Source: Perognathus longimembris pacificus
Taxonomy: Eukaryota > Chordata > Mammalia > Rodentia > Heteromyidae
NCBI RefSeq assembly: GCF_023159225.1
Contig: NC_063168.1
Span: 52,307,398 to 52,371,397, forward strand
Reading direction: 5' to 3'
DNA: 64,000 bases
Shown here: piece by piece, positions 25,569 to 39,402 of the stretch
Layout: every line of letters starts with the position of its first letter
Numbering within the stretch: position 1 is the first letter of the stretch
Notes under the pieces: model-generated
The model's input: the letters and a program-made list of their open reading frames with translations, nothing else
Database searches by the model: none
Told to the model about the DNA's origin: nothing
Position numbers and translations under genes: made by a program

Positions 25569-26070
25569 TTTTTAAGTACAGGGGTTTGAACTCAAGATCT
25601 TGCACTTGCTTAAATGGTGATCTACCACTTCAGCTAAGACTTCAACCATTCTACTTTGATTACTTTTTGAATAGAGTCTTGCTTTCTGCCAGTGTTGGCC
25701 TGGACCACAATCCTATTTATACTTCTCATGTAGCCGGAATGATATGTGTGTACCACCACAGCCAGCTTTTTTTTTTTTTTTTTTTGGCCAGTCCTAGGGC
25801 TTGGACTAAGGGCCTGAACACTGTCCCTGGCTTCTCTTTGCTCAAGGCTAGCACTCTGCCACTTGAGCCACAGCGCCACTTCTGGCTGTTTTCTGTATAT
25901 GTGGTGCTGGGGAATTGAACCCAGGGCCTCATGTATACGAGGCAAGCTCTCTTGCCACTAGGCCATATCCCCAGCCCACAGCCAGCTTTTTATTGGTTAA
26001 GATGGGGACAACTTTTTGTCCAGGTTGGCTTCAAACTGTGATCCTCCTGATCTTAGCCTCCCAAGTATTA
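25569..26070 (-). repeat. Old SINE split by a younger SINE
   Basis: Decayed reverse B1-type repeat (gtgtgtaccaccacagccagc) continuing after 25979 (atcctcctgatcttagcctcc). The younger insertion sits inside it. Confidence 0.5.
25770..25978 (-). repeat. IDL-Geo-type dimeric SINE, nested
   Basis: Near-intact reverse dimer flanked by a perfect direct repeat cacagccagctttt (target-site duplication). Confidence 0.93.
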
Positions 26071-26462
26071 CTATTTTGTCATCTGTTAACTCACTTGTTC
26101 TTAAGCTGTCCAGAAGTCAGAGAACCTCCAAAGAATCAAAACTGTTTGCAGGATTTCATGCATGTTAGTATTGTAACTTTGAAATTGAAAATTAGTGGGT
26201 AATTTATTCTAGATCAAAAGTTATATCATGACAGGCAAGCAGTATAAAAAAAACTAAGTTTTAAGATAAACATAAAATGAGCATTGGAAAATTATTTTTA
26301 TAAGAATTGGTAGAATTTCTCATTTAGAACATCTGGCAAACTACCTGTTCCATACCTAGTATTCTGCCAATAAATAATATGTTTGAAATCCCAACTTGAT
26401 TCTTGAATATATTTATGTACTACATAAATTATTAATTAATGTGTTTTATTCTTTTTTGTTAG

Positions 26463-26954
<492 letters not shown>

Positions 26955-28007
26955 GTTTCTCTGAACTGGGAGGTCCAGTTTCCTAGCCCCAAATCCATTG
27001 CTGGCAATGGATGCACTGAATGTGCCAGCACTGAGGAGTTAAAATGAGAACTCCAAACACTAATGACTCTACTTCAAGATGCAGTATAAGACAATGAATT
27101 TTAAAGTAGTTTTAATTATGAAATGAAATGGTATTCCAGTTTTAGTTTATGGAAAGACTGATGTAGAGGAATTGGACAACTGATTGCACCTGAAAATCAA
27201 TTGAAGGGACTTTTCATTGCCAATAAGCAAGTCCTTACTTTGTGAAGTGATCTTTATTGTTGAAGGGATGGGAACATAGTCTAGTGTCCAGCAGGCCCAC
27301 ATGATGACAGTTTTTATAATTCAAAATATTATGCACTTTTAAAAATTCTTAAACAGGGATTTTACTATCCTCCTTTGTTTTCCTTTGCTTTACTCTTCTA
27401 CTTTAGAATATTTTCATAAAAATCATACAAAGGACTGTGAGGAAAGCTGTGGTACCTGACCTTGTTGATCTCAAGGCCCAGCACTGTACAGCAGTCCTGT
27501 TTACAGATTATTACAGTGAATTGAATGGGTACCGAGGCTTCACCAAAGAGGTACTTTTTGTTGTTGTTGTTGTTTTAAAATAATTATACCAATTTTAAGA
27601 ACATTCCCCATCTGTCCCCTCACACAAACCATGGTGGTGTTGCCTTCAGAGGAGAAGTTTTGTGTCATTGACACGGTGGAAGAACTTTCTAAGAATTGTA
27701 ACTGTCAAGTATACCATTTATATTTAGGAGACTGTTAACCTATGCTAGATTGTCACCCCCACCCCTTTTCCTACAAAGGTTTACTGGTAAAACATGTCCT
27801 GGCTCGTAGCTGTCCTTCTAACCATACTATGGAAATGCAAGCACCCAATGTGAAATGGAGCACTTGCTGGGCACCACTGACACCATTCATACTTTACTTG
27901 TAGTCAAGTAGTCAGCATACCTAGACTTACCTTCTTGCATTGCCTAGATCATGTGTATATAATGAATGTTATATAATATACCTGGCAGGTCTGTTTTAAT
28001 TTAATTG

Positions 28008-28013
28008 AATAAA
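28008..28013 (+). terminator. SOS1: Proximal polyadenylation signal AATAAA
   Basis: AATAAA sits 1.05 kb after the SOS1 stop, followed by T-rich and TG-rich sequence (actttgtttggctggc). It is a plausible proximal site giving a short 3' UTR. Confidence 0.45.
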
Positions 28014-30014
28014 GATACAAATACTTTGTTTGGCTGGCATATATTAAATTATTATATGGAGAAAATGGTTGATTCTTTTTTCTTTCAGTTGAAACACACA
28101 CACAAGCACTAAGCATAAAAGCACGTATTGTGGTACGCCCTGGTTACTATTTCTGGATATATGTATTAATCTTTAAAGAATGATCTAAAGTTGCAGTTTG
28201 ACATGTAGGAAAATACTTGGTTAGAATAGGATGGATGTCTTTAAGCAGAACTTTACAGTTTGTTTTTATTTCCTAAGCAACAAGTATACAGTTTGTTAAG
28301 GTTTATATTGAGCATTCTACCTTGCTTGAGGTCTTCTGCTCTATAAGAACTATTCATTCTAGCACATCTACCTACATCATTGAAATCATAATGTGGATTA
28401 TTCATTAAGCCTATGTACTGCTCTTCTAAGTCTAACAAATACTGTGACTGAAATGCATGCAACTTGTTGAAGAGAAAAATGTTTTATTATTCTCCACTAT
28501 AATGTCTGTGAAATGTGAAGTATTCCATCCTTAGAGCGTCATCAGTATCTGCATGTGTCCGCTGAATAATGAAGCAACATTTCAGCATTTTTGTTAACCA
28601 TGTGGTTAGAAGTGCCACATCATGGTGGAAACCTAGTACCATAATAATTTTTGTCATATTTATTAGAGCATTAACTGTACATCATGATAGTACAATGTAT
28701 AGTCCTATAAGACCAGAAAGTATGTTAATTGCATCATTAAGCAGTCCATCCTATCATAGCCTGTCTTATTTATTTGTTAGAGTTGAGTCTTTTTTGTTTA
28801 GTATCCCTACCATTTCTAGAATAGTAGCTATTTTTTCTTGGTATAATGTCTCCTCTTTTAAAAGTGTCCTAAAATGTTGATTTCAAATCCCCTTTTGGAT
28901 GCATAGTGTTCAAAAGAGCATTCATTTAATGAATATTATCTATGCCTACTTAGTATTGCTGCTACAGTTAATTGTGATACACATTCCAGAATCTCCCATG
29001 GCTTTTTATTGGGCCAGCCTAATTGTCTATAGGATTATCCTTTTTCTAACTTTTTGGTTATCCCATCCCTACTCCAAATGAGAACCTGAGAAAAGTCACA
29101 TTGGAGTCACATTCAGTATCGCTGGCTAGTGTGTTAATCTTCAGTAAAGTGATGACCGCCTCATCCTATAAAGAGGAAAAATGGGTTGGAATTCTAATCA
29201 TATTTCTCCCAAAGGGAACCATTCTTCTACCCCGTGGTTCTAGAAGACCACTTCACTGTGCAGCAGTTTTATATGCATTGTGAATAGAGGATATTTTTAT
29301 TCTGAAGTATGACATTTGGGTAAAAATATTTTCTGTTGTAGTGGTAACTGAGTAGAAAAATGCCAGTTGAATGCCCTTATGTGGAGGTGAAAACTGTATC
29401 CTTTTTCTTACGTGAAACATTATCTAGCTAATAAATTTCTCCTTAGTAGTAACTAAAATGAGCTTAATCAGGGACAAGAAGTGGCAAAAAAAAAAAAATG
29501 CATTATTACAAAATTCGGCTTTTGAATCCAAGACATAAGGTAATCAGTGCAGCATGATCTTTTGTTACCCACATTCCAAAATGTGGAATATTGTATTTAT
29601 CATTGGACCACAAAATGAAAGGAATATTTCAAGGCTGAATTTTTATTGACTCATAACTAATATAATAGAAAGGGAAGCTTTTCACATCTTAAGCACTTTC
29701 TAAAGCAGGAACAGCTAATATTTTTTAATGTATTCAAAATCTGAGGTCATATTTCTCATTCCTCCAACTGTAATTTAAGACTATAAATGATAGTCTTAAA
29801 CAATTGAAAGTTTGCTTAACTAAAGGTTGTTGGGCATGGAGGTATGTATTTAGTAGGTTTTTATTCTGTAATTCACAGGTGTATTTTAATGAGTTGAGAG
29901 TATACACTAACAATCAGCAAAACAGTCTAGCAAGCAAGTACTATTTCAGTGGGAGGCTATATTACAGTTCCAAATTCTTCCTTAATGTCATTAGAAATCA
30001 GTTTCTCTATACAA

Positions 30015-30020
30015 AATAAA
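30015..30020 (+). terminator. SOS1: Internal polyadenylation signal AATAAA
   Basis: AATAAA 3.06 kb after the stop, followed by a T-rich stretch (gatctgttgatatttattg, then ctctttgtaattc). Possible intermediate poly(A) site. Confidence 0.35.
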
Positions 30021-31216
30021 GATCTGTTGATATTTATTGATCATGATCTCTTTGTAATTCTCAAATTTAGATCCCTTCAGACTTTAATTTCATTTACTAT
30101 GACAGCTTAAATTCAGATTATTTAGTGGCTCAGCAATATAAATGGGAGAGAGTTGTCCCGATCTATTAGTGTTGTACATACTGAGGAAACTTTTTTTTTT
30201 CAGATTCAGAAACAGTATAACCATTTATTTCTTGGTATTCTGCTGCTGTAGATAGGTTTACCTATTCCTTTGACCTATATTGTGTGACTATTGAGTATTG
30301 CAATTGTATTGAACTTTATTTAATCTTTACCATTCAATACAAGGTTAATGTTGGTTTGGCTGAAAGAGAATTATGCAGTAAAATTACAAGGGTAATGATG
30401 ACTTTATTCAGTATTTTCTCCTTGGAAATATCTCATTACAAATCACTTCATAATCCCCTATACATGAGCCCATGAAATCTGAATTCTAATTAAGAAAAAA
30501 AGCATGAAGTCTATGATTAAATAACAAAAGCACTTGTACCTTCTCTTATAAATTTCATGCCTTATTTTCCATTTATGACACCGTAAAGTGCATTTTCTGT
30601 CAACTGTGAGCAAATTTCCCTTTTGCCTTTAATGAAAATAGTGCATTAAATAGCCAATTGCTGCAGAATTATAAAGCGAGATAGCTAAAGGTGAGTCACA
30701 CTGGACTGTCGCTCAAAGGATCAAGATGCATAAAAATGAAGTTACATGTGGTGTGGCTTAGAGAGAGCGCACCTGTGTCAGATGCATGCCACTTTCAGTA
30801 GCTGCCAAATGTGCCTTTAATTAAGAACATCTCTTAATTTTTTTCTTCAGATCAAGTCAGCATTTGGGGGCGGGATTAGGGCAGGGGACTTTGGGGTGCA
30901 AATATCTGGTGAGACAACCAGAGAATTTGTTTGTCAAAGTGACATGTATAATTTTAGTTGAGATGTGTCTGTGTACATATGTGTACTTGACTTTGTTTAG
31001 TAGCACGGTTATTTGCTAAGATAATTGTCAAAAAATGCTCTGTCAGTCTTACTTTGATGTAAGAACGAAGTGTGGTCTATACATCTAATATGGCCTTTGT
31101 ACCTAACCATGTTTGTAGGTAATCTTTGTACTCTGTGTGCAGCAGTATTTGGTTTGCGTTTAAAGTGAAAATAATGGCTGTTATTTTTTTGGCATTACTA
31201 AGATAAACTGAAAAAT

Positions 31217-31222
31217 AATAAA
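31217..31222 (+). terminator. SOS1: Distal polyadenylation signal AATAAA
   Basis: Last AATAAA before SINE-bearing DNA resumes. It is followed by GT/T-rich sequence (gtgtattatttttgcatgtg). Position agrees with a full-length 3' UTR of about 4.3 kb. Confidence 0.55.
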
Positions 31223-31487
31223 GAAAAATGCCTTACATAGCCCACAAGTGTATTATTTTTGCATGTGTTTATTTGAAAGTTCAGTTTTTAAGTCAACAGT
31301 GATTGTTATTTATTTAGCTTAAACTTTCCTTGGAGAAATACTTTGCATTTTATCATGGTTTTGCTTTGAAGATATTCTTTCTGTAACAAGTCAGTGTAAG
31401 AGGATAAAAGACATTCCATATTTTCTAACGTGTCACATGCCAGGATTGTCTTGAGTGGCAAGTCCTCAGATTAGAAGTCTGTAAGTG

Positions 31488-31712
31488 AGACTGGCACCAG
31501 TGGCTCACACCTGTAAACCTAACTGCTCAGGAGGCTAAGCTCTGAGGATCATGGTTTGAAGCCATCTGGGGCAGGAAATTGCAGAAGAAGCCAGAAGTGG
31601 AAGGCTCAAGTGATAAAATGCTAGCCTTGAGCAAAAGGAGCTCAGGGACAGCGCCCAGGTCCAGAGGTCAAGCCTCAAGACTGGCACCAAAAAAAAAAAA
31701 AAAAAAAAAAAA
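31488..31712 (+). repeat. B1-Geo composite SINE
   Basis: First SINE after the SOS1 3' UTR; poly-A of about 24. Confidence 0.85.
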
Positions 31713-32821
31713 TTGTAAGGTGGCCTGTGTATACCTGGATGAGGTTATAGAGAACAATTATATATTCAAAAATTTTAGAATATCTAAGTTCTGGCAGGCA
31801 TTTGGCTGAGACTTGCTAGAAAGAATGAGACAATTTGACTCCAAAACTCTTCCTCGGCTTGGCATGCACAGATCACAACTATAGGAAGTCATTCAGAATG
31901 GACTAAATAATGTAGGAATTGAAGAATCCTTAGAAACCCCAAGCCACCTAAAAACAGATGCAGGTGAAGCCTGGAGAAGCCGCCTGACTGGCATCATCTG
32001 GATGGAGACCACTGACTGTTCATCTCTCCTATTTGCAGGGCCTCTTGCAGGGATGCCTCAAATGAACCGGTGATTCCCCACCATCACTGCTTCCTGTTGT
32101 GGGGTTTTTTCTAGTTTAATAAATATTTGTTTTATATAGGTTCTTTTGGTTTGCCACTGTGAAATCCAAGCATGTTTTACTGATATATTATTGTAGGTAA
32201 TCAATTTAACATAGTGTTAACATTGATATTAATCAGACTTCTGAATTTGCTCTTAAACCATTACTTTTGAGGTTTAACCAGATGACCTTTTTTTCCCCTA
32301 CTTATTTTAACTATGTTAGGTCATCTCAGATTGTAGGTGATTAAGTTTCAAGAGCAAGAATAATGGAGCCAGTCCCACAGCTGAGACAGACTTTTTGCAG
32401 ATTTTATAGAATATAATTCCAAAAAGGCAGTTTATGTCCAGTCTGACACTTTAAGATTCCTGATACATACTGGAGACAAGGAAAATCTGCAGTCTATGTG
32501 GAAACTAATTTCTCTACATTAATAACTCAGCAAGAAAGGGAAGAATCAGAAGGAAAGATCGGAAAGAAAGGGAGTAATGTGCTTTGGAATCAACGCCTGT
32601 TCACGAGTGACTTGGAAGAAGCTAATGGTCTGTTTCTCGTCTATACTTACCTAGGACTTCTATGAAATATAAAGGTAAATATCTGTAAAGCATAATTCCT
32701 TTCCTAGTGTAGATGCTCTTAACAGATGATAAAGTTATGAGGGATATATTTTCCAAGTTTGCCTGATTTTATAAAGCTTTTAAGAGGCTATTTATCTTGG
32801 CTTGATTTTTATTATTTATTT

Positions 32822-33046
32822 GTTGTTGGTTGTGGAGCTTGAACTCAGGGCCTGGGTGCTGGCCCTGAGGTCTTTTGCTCAAGGCTAGCTCTACCACCCT
32901 GGGCCGCCACTGCTCCACTCCCAGTTCTCTGGGGTTAGAGATAAGAGTCTCACAGATTTCCTGCCTGGGCTGGCTTTGAATCATGATCCTCAGATCTCAG
33001 CCTTCTGCGTAGCTAGGGTTACAGGTATAAGCCACCAGCGCCTTAT
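32822..33046 (-). repeat. B1-Geo composite SINE
   Basis: Reverse copy with both halves. Confidence 0.8.
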
Positions 33047-33139
33047 GTTGACTTGTTTTTTTAAGGTGTCCTTTGCCATTTATCATCACTTAAATTGATT
33101 TTGTGTGACCTTGCATTATAAGCATTTGATAAGGACTCA

Positions 33140-33985
33140 TCTAACTATCAACAAATATTTATTGTTTCAAGTACAGTTCTGGTTTAAGAAATACAGCAAT
33201 GAACAAACATCCATCTCATGGGATTTATAATCTAGTGAGATGTAGACAGCAAGTAATAAACACAGTGAATAGGATATTAAACACTAGAACGTTATAACTG
33301 CTATCAAAAAAAAAAACAAACCATAGGTGACTGAGAACGGGGATATGGGAAGGAATGGGCAGAGTCTGCGTTAAAAAAAAATAATATATATATATAGGCT
33401 CGTAGGAAGTGAAGGCATGAGACATGCAAGTATCTAAGAAGAATTTGCCAAGTCAGAAAAATGAGTTCAAAACCCAAGGCAGGAACATAACTGGTGTATC
33501 AGGAAAAAGGCTGCCTGTGTGGGGAGGAGAATGCATGTAAGTGGACTAGAAGGAGGCGCCATCAGGCTTAACACATCTAGTTCAAAGCACTAAAAGCTGT
33601 TGTAATGATTTTGACTTTTGTTAGAGAGCCTTTAGAGATTTGAGTAGAGAAGTGGTGTGATCAGATTTTTTCTGGCTACTCTGTTGAGAATAATGATAGG
33701 TTAAGAGTAGGAATAGAAAGGCCGACCCAACAGGTAGTGGAGGTGGTTAGGAGGGTTCAGAGTAGGGATATATTTGGAAGACAACCAACTTACTGATGGA
33801 CTGGGTGTGGGGTAAGAATTGTCAAGGATAGCTTCAAGACTTGGTTTGAGCAAATGGAAGGGAAAGTTATGACTTGAACCCAAGTTTGAACATAAGTAGA
33901 TCAGATATCTTAAAAGAGATCAAAGAGGCAGTTGGAGATGTTTATCTAGTTTGGAAAGGTCTAGACTAGAGACAATAAAATTGGT
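33140..33985 (+). repeat. Ancient L2-like LINE 3' region
   Basis: tacagcaatgaacaaacatc, gatttataatctagtgagatg, later gactttt..agagatttgagtagagaagtgg and tgatggactgggtgtgggg follow, in order, what I recall of an old L2-type LINE 3' region. Confidence 0.55.
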
Positions 33986-34009
33986 TGTCACTTTTAGAGC
34001 CAATTTTTT

Positions 34010-34177
34010 TGTGTGATAATAGGGGTCAAACTCAGGGCATGCTTGACACATACTCTACCACTGAGCTACATTCTTAGCACATAAAGAATTGACCCCCCCC
34101 CCAAAAAAAAAGAATTGAACCCAGGACTTCATGCATGCTAGGCAAGCACTCTACCACTAAGCCACATTCCCAGCCCT
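34010..34177 (-). repeat. Two reverse ID-like monomers
   Basis: Units at 34010-34078 and 34109-34177, each ending in a ctctaccact..gc..catt motif; a C/A run separates them. Confidence 0.6.
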
Positions 34178-35039
34178 ATCTAAACCTTTAATTCAGTAGG
34201 ATTGAAATAGTGTTCAGGATTCTGCACCTTTACAAGAATTCTCATGGAGAAGATACCAAGAGTAAATCCTTGGAGGAAGTGAAGAGTAGATGTATTTTAG
34301 AAAGATGTATTTTAGAAAACACCTTTCAAAGGATTTTACTTGCAATCAATTTTTCAAGTCTCAGAATAGATTAAACTATCCCTATACTCTATACCCTATA
34401 TCTTACCCCTGTGCCCTAAAGTTTTGCTCCAAAAATCCCTAGTTCTTAAACCTTCCAATTCTGGTTAGGAAAACAAGAGGGTTCTTGTTTAAGTTTGCAT
34501 GTAGATCCTACAAGGCTGCAAAAGTTATGTTATAACCTGACCTACGCAAAAACCACCATCTTTTGGTGCAGTTTTTCCTTTTGCTTATCAAACTAAACAC
34601 TTTCTGAAGATATTGTTGGTCTCTTGTGTAAAGTGCACCTCTCAATGTGGCTGGAGCTCTCAAATACAGAGGTTGTCAAATTCCCACTCCAAATCCATTC
34701 CTAGTACAGCCTTACATTAACTATCACTGCCATTACTGAGGATCCTATGTCCTCTGTTAAGTTATGGTACTACCTAGAACGAAAGTAAAATGAGGCAGGA
34801 CAACAAACTGGCAACTAGGTTCTGCTTAACTAGAGTTTCCTAGTGCTAGGTACTGTGGAGGTAGCAGTGTTGGCACAGTGAAACTGTTTTCTGAAGACAA
34901 TTGTCTTTTATTTCCTTTGTGATACTTTTTCTTTAAAAAGGTAAAAGGCTGAAGATAAAATGATGACCTTGAAGCTCTTTTTCAAATTAAGAGTGGAAAA
35001 TATTTTTTGTAGCCCTGTACCTATTACAATACCATCATT

Positions 35040-35165
35040 AAAGTTGGTATCAACCATTTATTGAGCACATACCAATCAATATACTCTTCTAGAGGTGTAA
35101 GGTCATTTTTAAAAGATAGCATAGTTCTTGCTCTTGAAACTTGCTAATTAGGAAGGTACTAAAAT
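35040..35165 (+). repeat. L2/MIR-like fragment
   Basis: catttattgagcacatacca ... ctcttctagaggtgtaaggt resembles an L2 3' end. Confidence 0.4.
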
Positions 35166-35194
35166 ATAAGCTAATCATATCACAAGAGGTCCCA

Positions 35195-35430
35195 AGAGGC
35201 CAGGCACTGATGGTTCACCCCTGTAATCCTGGCTACTCAGGAAGCTAAGATCTGAGGATCATGGTTTGAAATCAGCCTGCACAGGAAACTCCATGAGACC
35301 TATCTCCCATAAACTACTCAAAAAAGGTGGAAGTAGCACTGTGGCTCAAGTGGTAGAGCGCTCACCTTGAGCAAAAGAAGCTCAGGGACAGCGCCCGAGC
35401 CCAGAGTTCAAGCCCCAGGACCAGTGAAAA
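35195..35430 (+). repeat. B1-Geo composite SINE
   Basis: Forward copy with both halves. Confidence 0.85.
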
Positions 35431-38400
35431 AAGAGAGAGGAAGGAGCTAGAGAGCAGGCATTAAAGCAAGAGTCAGCCTCGGGAAAGATTATGGCTAATG
35501 GGGAAACATAAGCTCAGTGTAGTTGAGTGTACTGTATCGTTTACATTTTTATTTAAGAGGTTATGAATTCTATTTCACTTTCCATGTCCAAGTGATTTGG
35601 CATTATACTCTCCAGCAGTGCCCCCAAACAACTTTGGCCTAATAGAAAAAAAAATCTAATTTCAAATGGATTAATTTAAGGGAAATGAAAACTTTGGCTT
35701 AAATGCTACAAACTTGAAAAACATGGCAGTGATCCCTTCTATGTTCTAGATCCCTATTGCTCAAAATGCTAAAGGAAGAGTTCCTAATTGATTAGCAAAT
35801 CAGGAGAAGACTATTGGTAATACTTAGAAGTTCTATTTTATCAGACTGTGTTCACAGAGAAGCAGTATACAAAGAAGTCAATTTGAGTACTAAGACTGAG
35901 TGAATGGAAGCCAAATACCCTAATTTTGACAATTTCTTGGGAATGGGGACCAGTAATTTAGACCTATTTTTTCCTATTAAGAATCTAATGTTTGGGGCCA
36001 GTTAGGAATTTTCATTATCTGTGACATGTGGAAACAACACAGAGCTAAGCAGGCTTTGTTGAACTATTCCTTTACATGATCTGTAAAAGCTTTGTTTTTT
36101 TACAGCTTGGGGAGGGGGGGAGTGAAATAATGTATCCCTGAGTTTTTATTCTGACCTGGTGTTTGTGGCAAGCATTGTGTGTGTGAGATATTAAAGCACC
36201 AGTGCTGTTGCCATCTTCTGTCCAGACTGAAGAAACCCTTTTTAAGATGATGTGGCTAAATCAGTGCCTTTTTTCCTAGATACTCTGATTCTAAGCATGT
36301 ATGACTCTCAGGATTACCAGTGGATCTCGAATACTGCATACTCCGTAAAAGAAAGACTTTTCCCATCCTTAGCACAGCCCACACAGGGATAAATGTTTCT
36401 TTGTCTCCACTCCCATTTCTACAGCAATCATCATTCCCTTTCTTGATTTATTTCTATAACCATGAAATAAGCTTGGATCCTCTGTATCATGATTTAAGCA
36501 CAAAGTACTTGTAACTCAGACTTTATATGTAAAATATATTTGGGTTAAACCCTTGCCTGCAAGGGATGTTATATATTAATTACTTTGAGGATTTTTGAAT
36601 AACGTGGTAAGACTCAACTGGTCCCTGACATAATTATATGTCTAAGCACTTAGCAATGGATTAATCAGCTACATATCTAGGAAGCACAAAAGTTACATCC
36701 ATGTTAAATATGAACATACTCAAGATGATGCTAGGGGAATGACTTCAAGGTGCAAGATTTTGTTCTTACAAACATTTATTTTCCTCCAGATTTATTGTGT
36801 TTTTCTGTAATGATGTGAAAAGTCTTCAGTTCCCTTTTCCCAAGTGTTGATGTTCAAAAAGCCAGGTCTTAACCATAGACTAATCTTCATCTCTTCATGT
36901 CTTGTATGTTGATTTTAGTTTCATATGTAAGTATTTATATTAGTCTTCCTTGGGGATTTATACATTGATATATATATATATATTCCTACACAGATATATA
37001 CACGTTTTTTAATCCTCATCTTACCACTTGACAATACAACTTTTAAATATGTTTTACACAGCTGTTCCTTGGTCAAGGTCATTTGCAAGAGCAAGTCGGT
37101 TTCTGAAGAAATCTTGTTTGGTGGGTGAAGGATCCATTGAGGGATTCTCATTAGTTTTTTCCCTGTATTCTGATCCACTGGACCTAAAATCTCAGCACAC
37201 AGATAAAGTACAGGTTGATTTGGTTTTAATTGTTTTCAAATATTTTATCTATCCAAATTGTTTTGCATTTGTAAAACAGTTGCCTCCTAGATTTGAAATA
37301 AATCTTACTCTCCTGAATTTTAAGGCTCAGGATATGTGTTACCTAGGATTTGCAGTGAACATAAAGAGAATATCTTTCTAATGCCTCCTCAGCACAGTTG
37401 TGACAACTGCATATGTCCATGTAAGATACCATGTAATTACACTGTAGTAAGGGAAGAAAAACTCAGAAAATGCAATGAAGTAACTACACCACAAAAATAC
37501 CAAAGCCCTAAAATTAAAATGGATAGAACTCAACCGAGGCTATTAGGACCTTCACTGAATCTAGGCATTGCATTACAAACTCTTGCTTTTGCTTGTTTTC
37601 ATTTTTAAATGAAAGGTTTATTGAAGCCAGCCACATAAATATGCTACATTTGTTAGAATGCAGAAATCAGTACAGTGATCAGATTGAGGAGATACTATAT
37701 AATCTCAGCCACCACAAAGGAAACCAGGGCCAATCAATAGTCAACAACCCAAATCAGTCCATCTGAGTCCCCAGTCGAGGATCATTCTTCCTTTAGATCT
37801 TGGTTAAGCCAGCGAGTGATCCACTCCAGCTCTGCACCTTCTCCCGTTTGTTCATGTCAGAAGTCCCTGGAGGGAGGAGGCTTTCTGGAAATAACCTCTG
37901 ATCAGCTAGACTGGGGCCCTTTCCCTAATGTAAACTCTGAGCCAGGATGGGTAACACTAGCCCTGTGGCCAAGAACCAGTATCAAAAGACCTCATGCAGG
38001 ATGTATGAAAGTGATGCGAGACAAGTTCTTTGTCCAGAGCTCCTGTGCAGCCACACAATTTCTCATATGCTGAGGTTGAGTCAGGTATGCGTCCCTGTCC
38101 ACCTCTGTGTACATTCACTACTGTGAAAGTTCTTTCACTGTTGTGTTGGTATATTTGTTGTGATTCTTTACTTTTATTAGTTAATTATGAGTCTGTTATA
38201 TACTTAATTAGCTAGCCAGATTCAAACATCCTTTTACATTATTCAAGAAAAGAAATTGGGTCCACACACAGACTACAATCCTGATTATGTGGAGACCTGA
38301 TGGCTGGACTAGGCATGTTCACTTTGTGCCCTGCTATGAGGTATCACAGATGAAGTCACAGCTGCCCTCCATGCCTTGACTTTGGTAAGGAGTATTTCTG

Positions 38401-39205
38401 TGCTGCATCTCTCAACTCGAATACATCTGGATAGGGTGATGTTCTCTTCCTCTGAGGGACCCACTAAACTCTCCTTTTGAAAAGACTTCCCATGCCCCTC
38501 TCTAACACTCAGAGACCTCTCACTTCTCAGTACTCCTGCCTACTTCCATTCAAATCACCCCTAATCAATACAGTTTTGCCCCAAATGCGAGGAGGCTATA
38601 TTTTGACCATTTCATTCTTTGCCTATGCCTTCTGTTCAGGAGCTGGGAATGCCCACCTCTTTTGTTTTTTCAGGGGCAGCAAGTGGAGAGCAGGAACTGA
38701 ATGAATTGGGCTGTAGTTTCTTCTGAATTATTCTTGCCCATGAAAGTTTCTCAACAGAAAGTCATGAATCAAAACTTAAAAATCATCACCTCACATTTCC
38801 CCTCTTATCTACATCTGGTCTCTCCAAAACCCAACACGTCACACTTCGGTGTTCCCACATGCAACTGTTCCGTGTTTACCTGGAAATGGGAAAGCTTTGA
38901 TGTCACCACCAGCCCCAGGGACCACAGAAATCTTCACCAGATGCGTTCCCATTTCTGAAACAAATGCCAAAATCGCCCTGTCTAGTTTTTTAAAGTCCAT
39001 AGACTCCACTTAAATTTTTTTTAATTGCTCTTCTCACTTTCCTTCTCTCCAGTATCTGAATGCCTTTGCATTCTTAATATTAACTAACTACAAATGAACT
39101 AATGGCTAACTTGTTAATCCTTTCCAAGACTACCATTCTACTGTCACCATGACTGAAAGAAAGCTCCTTTTCATCTTTTTCTTTCCTTTTGTTTTTTGTT
39201 TTTTG
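35431..39205. other. Intergenic, SINE-free, no gene recognised
   Basis: 3.8 kb of unique-looking AT-rich sequence. ORFs of up to 117 codons (37028-37381) show no recognisable domain or codon pattern. A minus-strand transcript-end-like segment lies at 37605-38073. Confidence 0.5.
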
Positions 39206-39402
39206 TTTTTTGCCAGTCCTGGGCCTTGGACTCAGGGCCTGAGCACTGTCCCTGGCTTCTTTTTGCTCAAGGCTAGCACTCTGCCACTTGAGCCACAGCG
39301 CCACTTCTGGCCGTTTTCTATATATGTGGTGCTGGGGAATCAAACCGAGGGCTTCATGTATAGGAGGCAAGCACTCTTGCCACTAGGCCATATTCCCAGC
39401 CC
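39206..39402 (-). repeat. IDL-Geo-type dimeric SINE
   Basis: Near-intact reverse copy; direct repeats ctccttttcatcttttt flank it (39162 and 39402). Confidence 0.92.

Larger units (their letters stand above)
26955..31240 (+). other. SOS1: SOS1 3' UTR (inferred extent)
   Basis: About 4.3 kb of AT-rich sequence follows the stop with no recognisable SINE, in sharp contrast to the flanks. AATAAA signals occur at 28008, 30015 and 31217. The last gives a UTR of about 4.3 kb, close to what I recall for the long human SOS1 mRNA. Absence of SINEs fits purifying selection on an exon. Short ORFs in it (for example 28569-28880) have no recognisable product. Confidence 0.75.

Noticed and set aside
28569..28880. 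103-codon ORF after SOS1
   Set aside because: Lies inside the inferred SOS1 3' UTR and has no recognisable product.
37028..37381. 117-codon plus-strand ORF
   Set aside because: AT-rich, no recognisable domain, no splice or promoter context; length is within chance for this much sequence.
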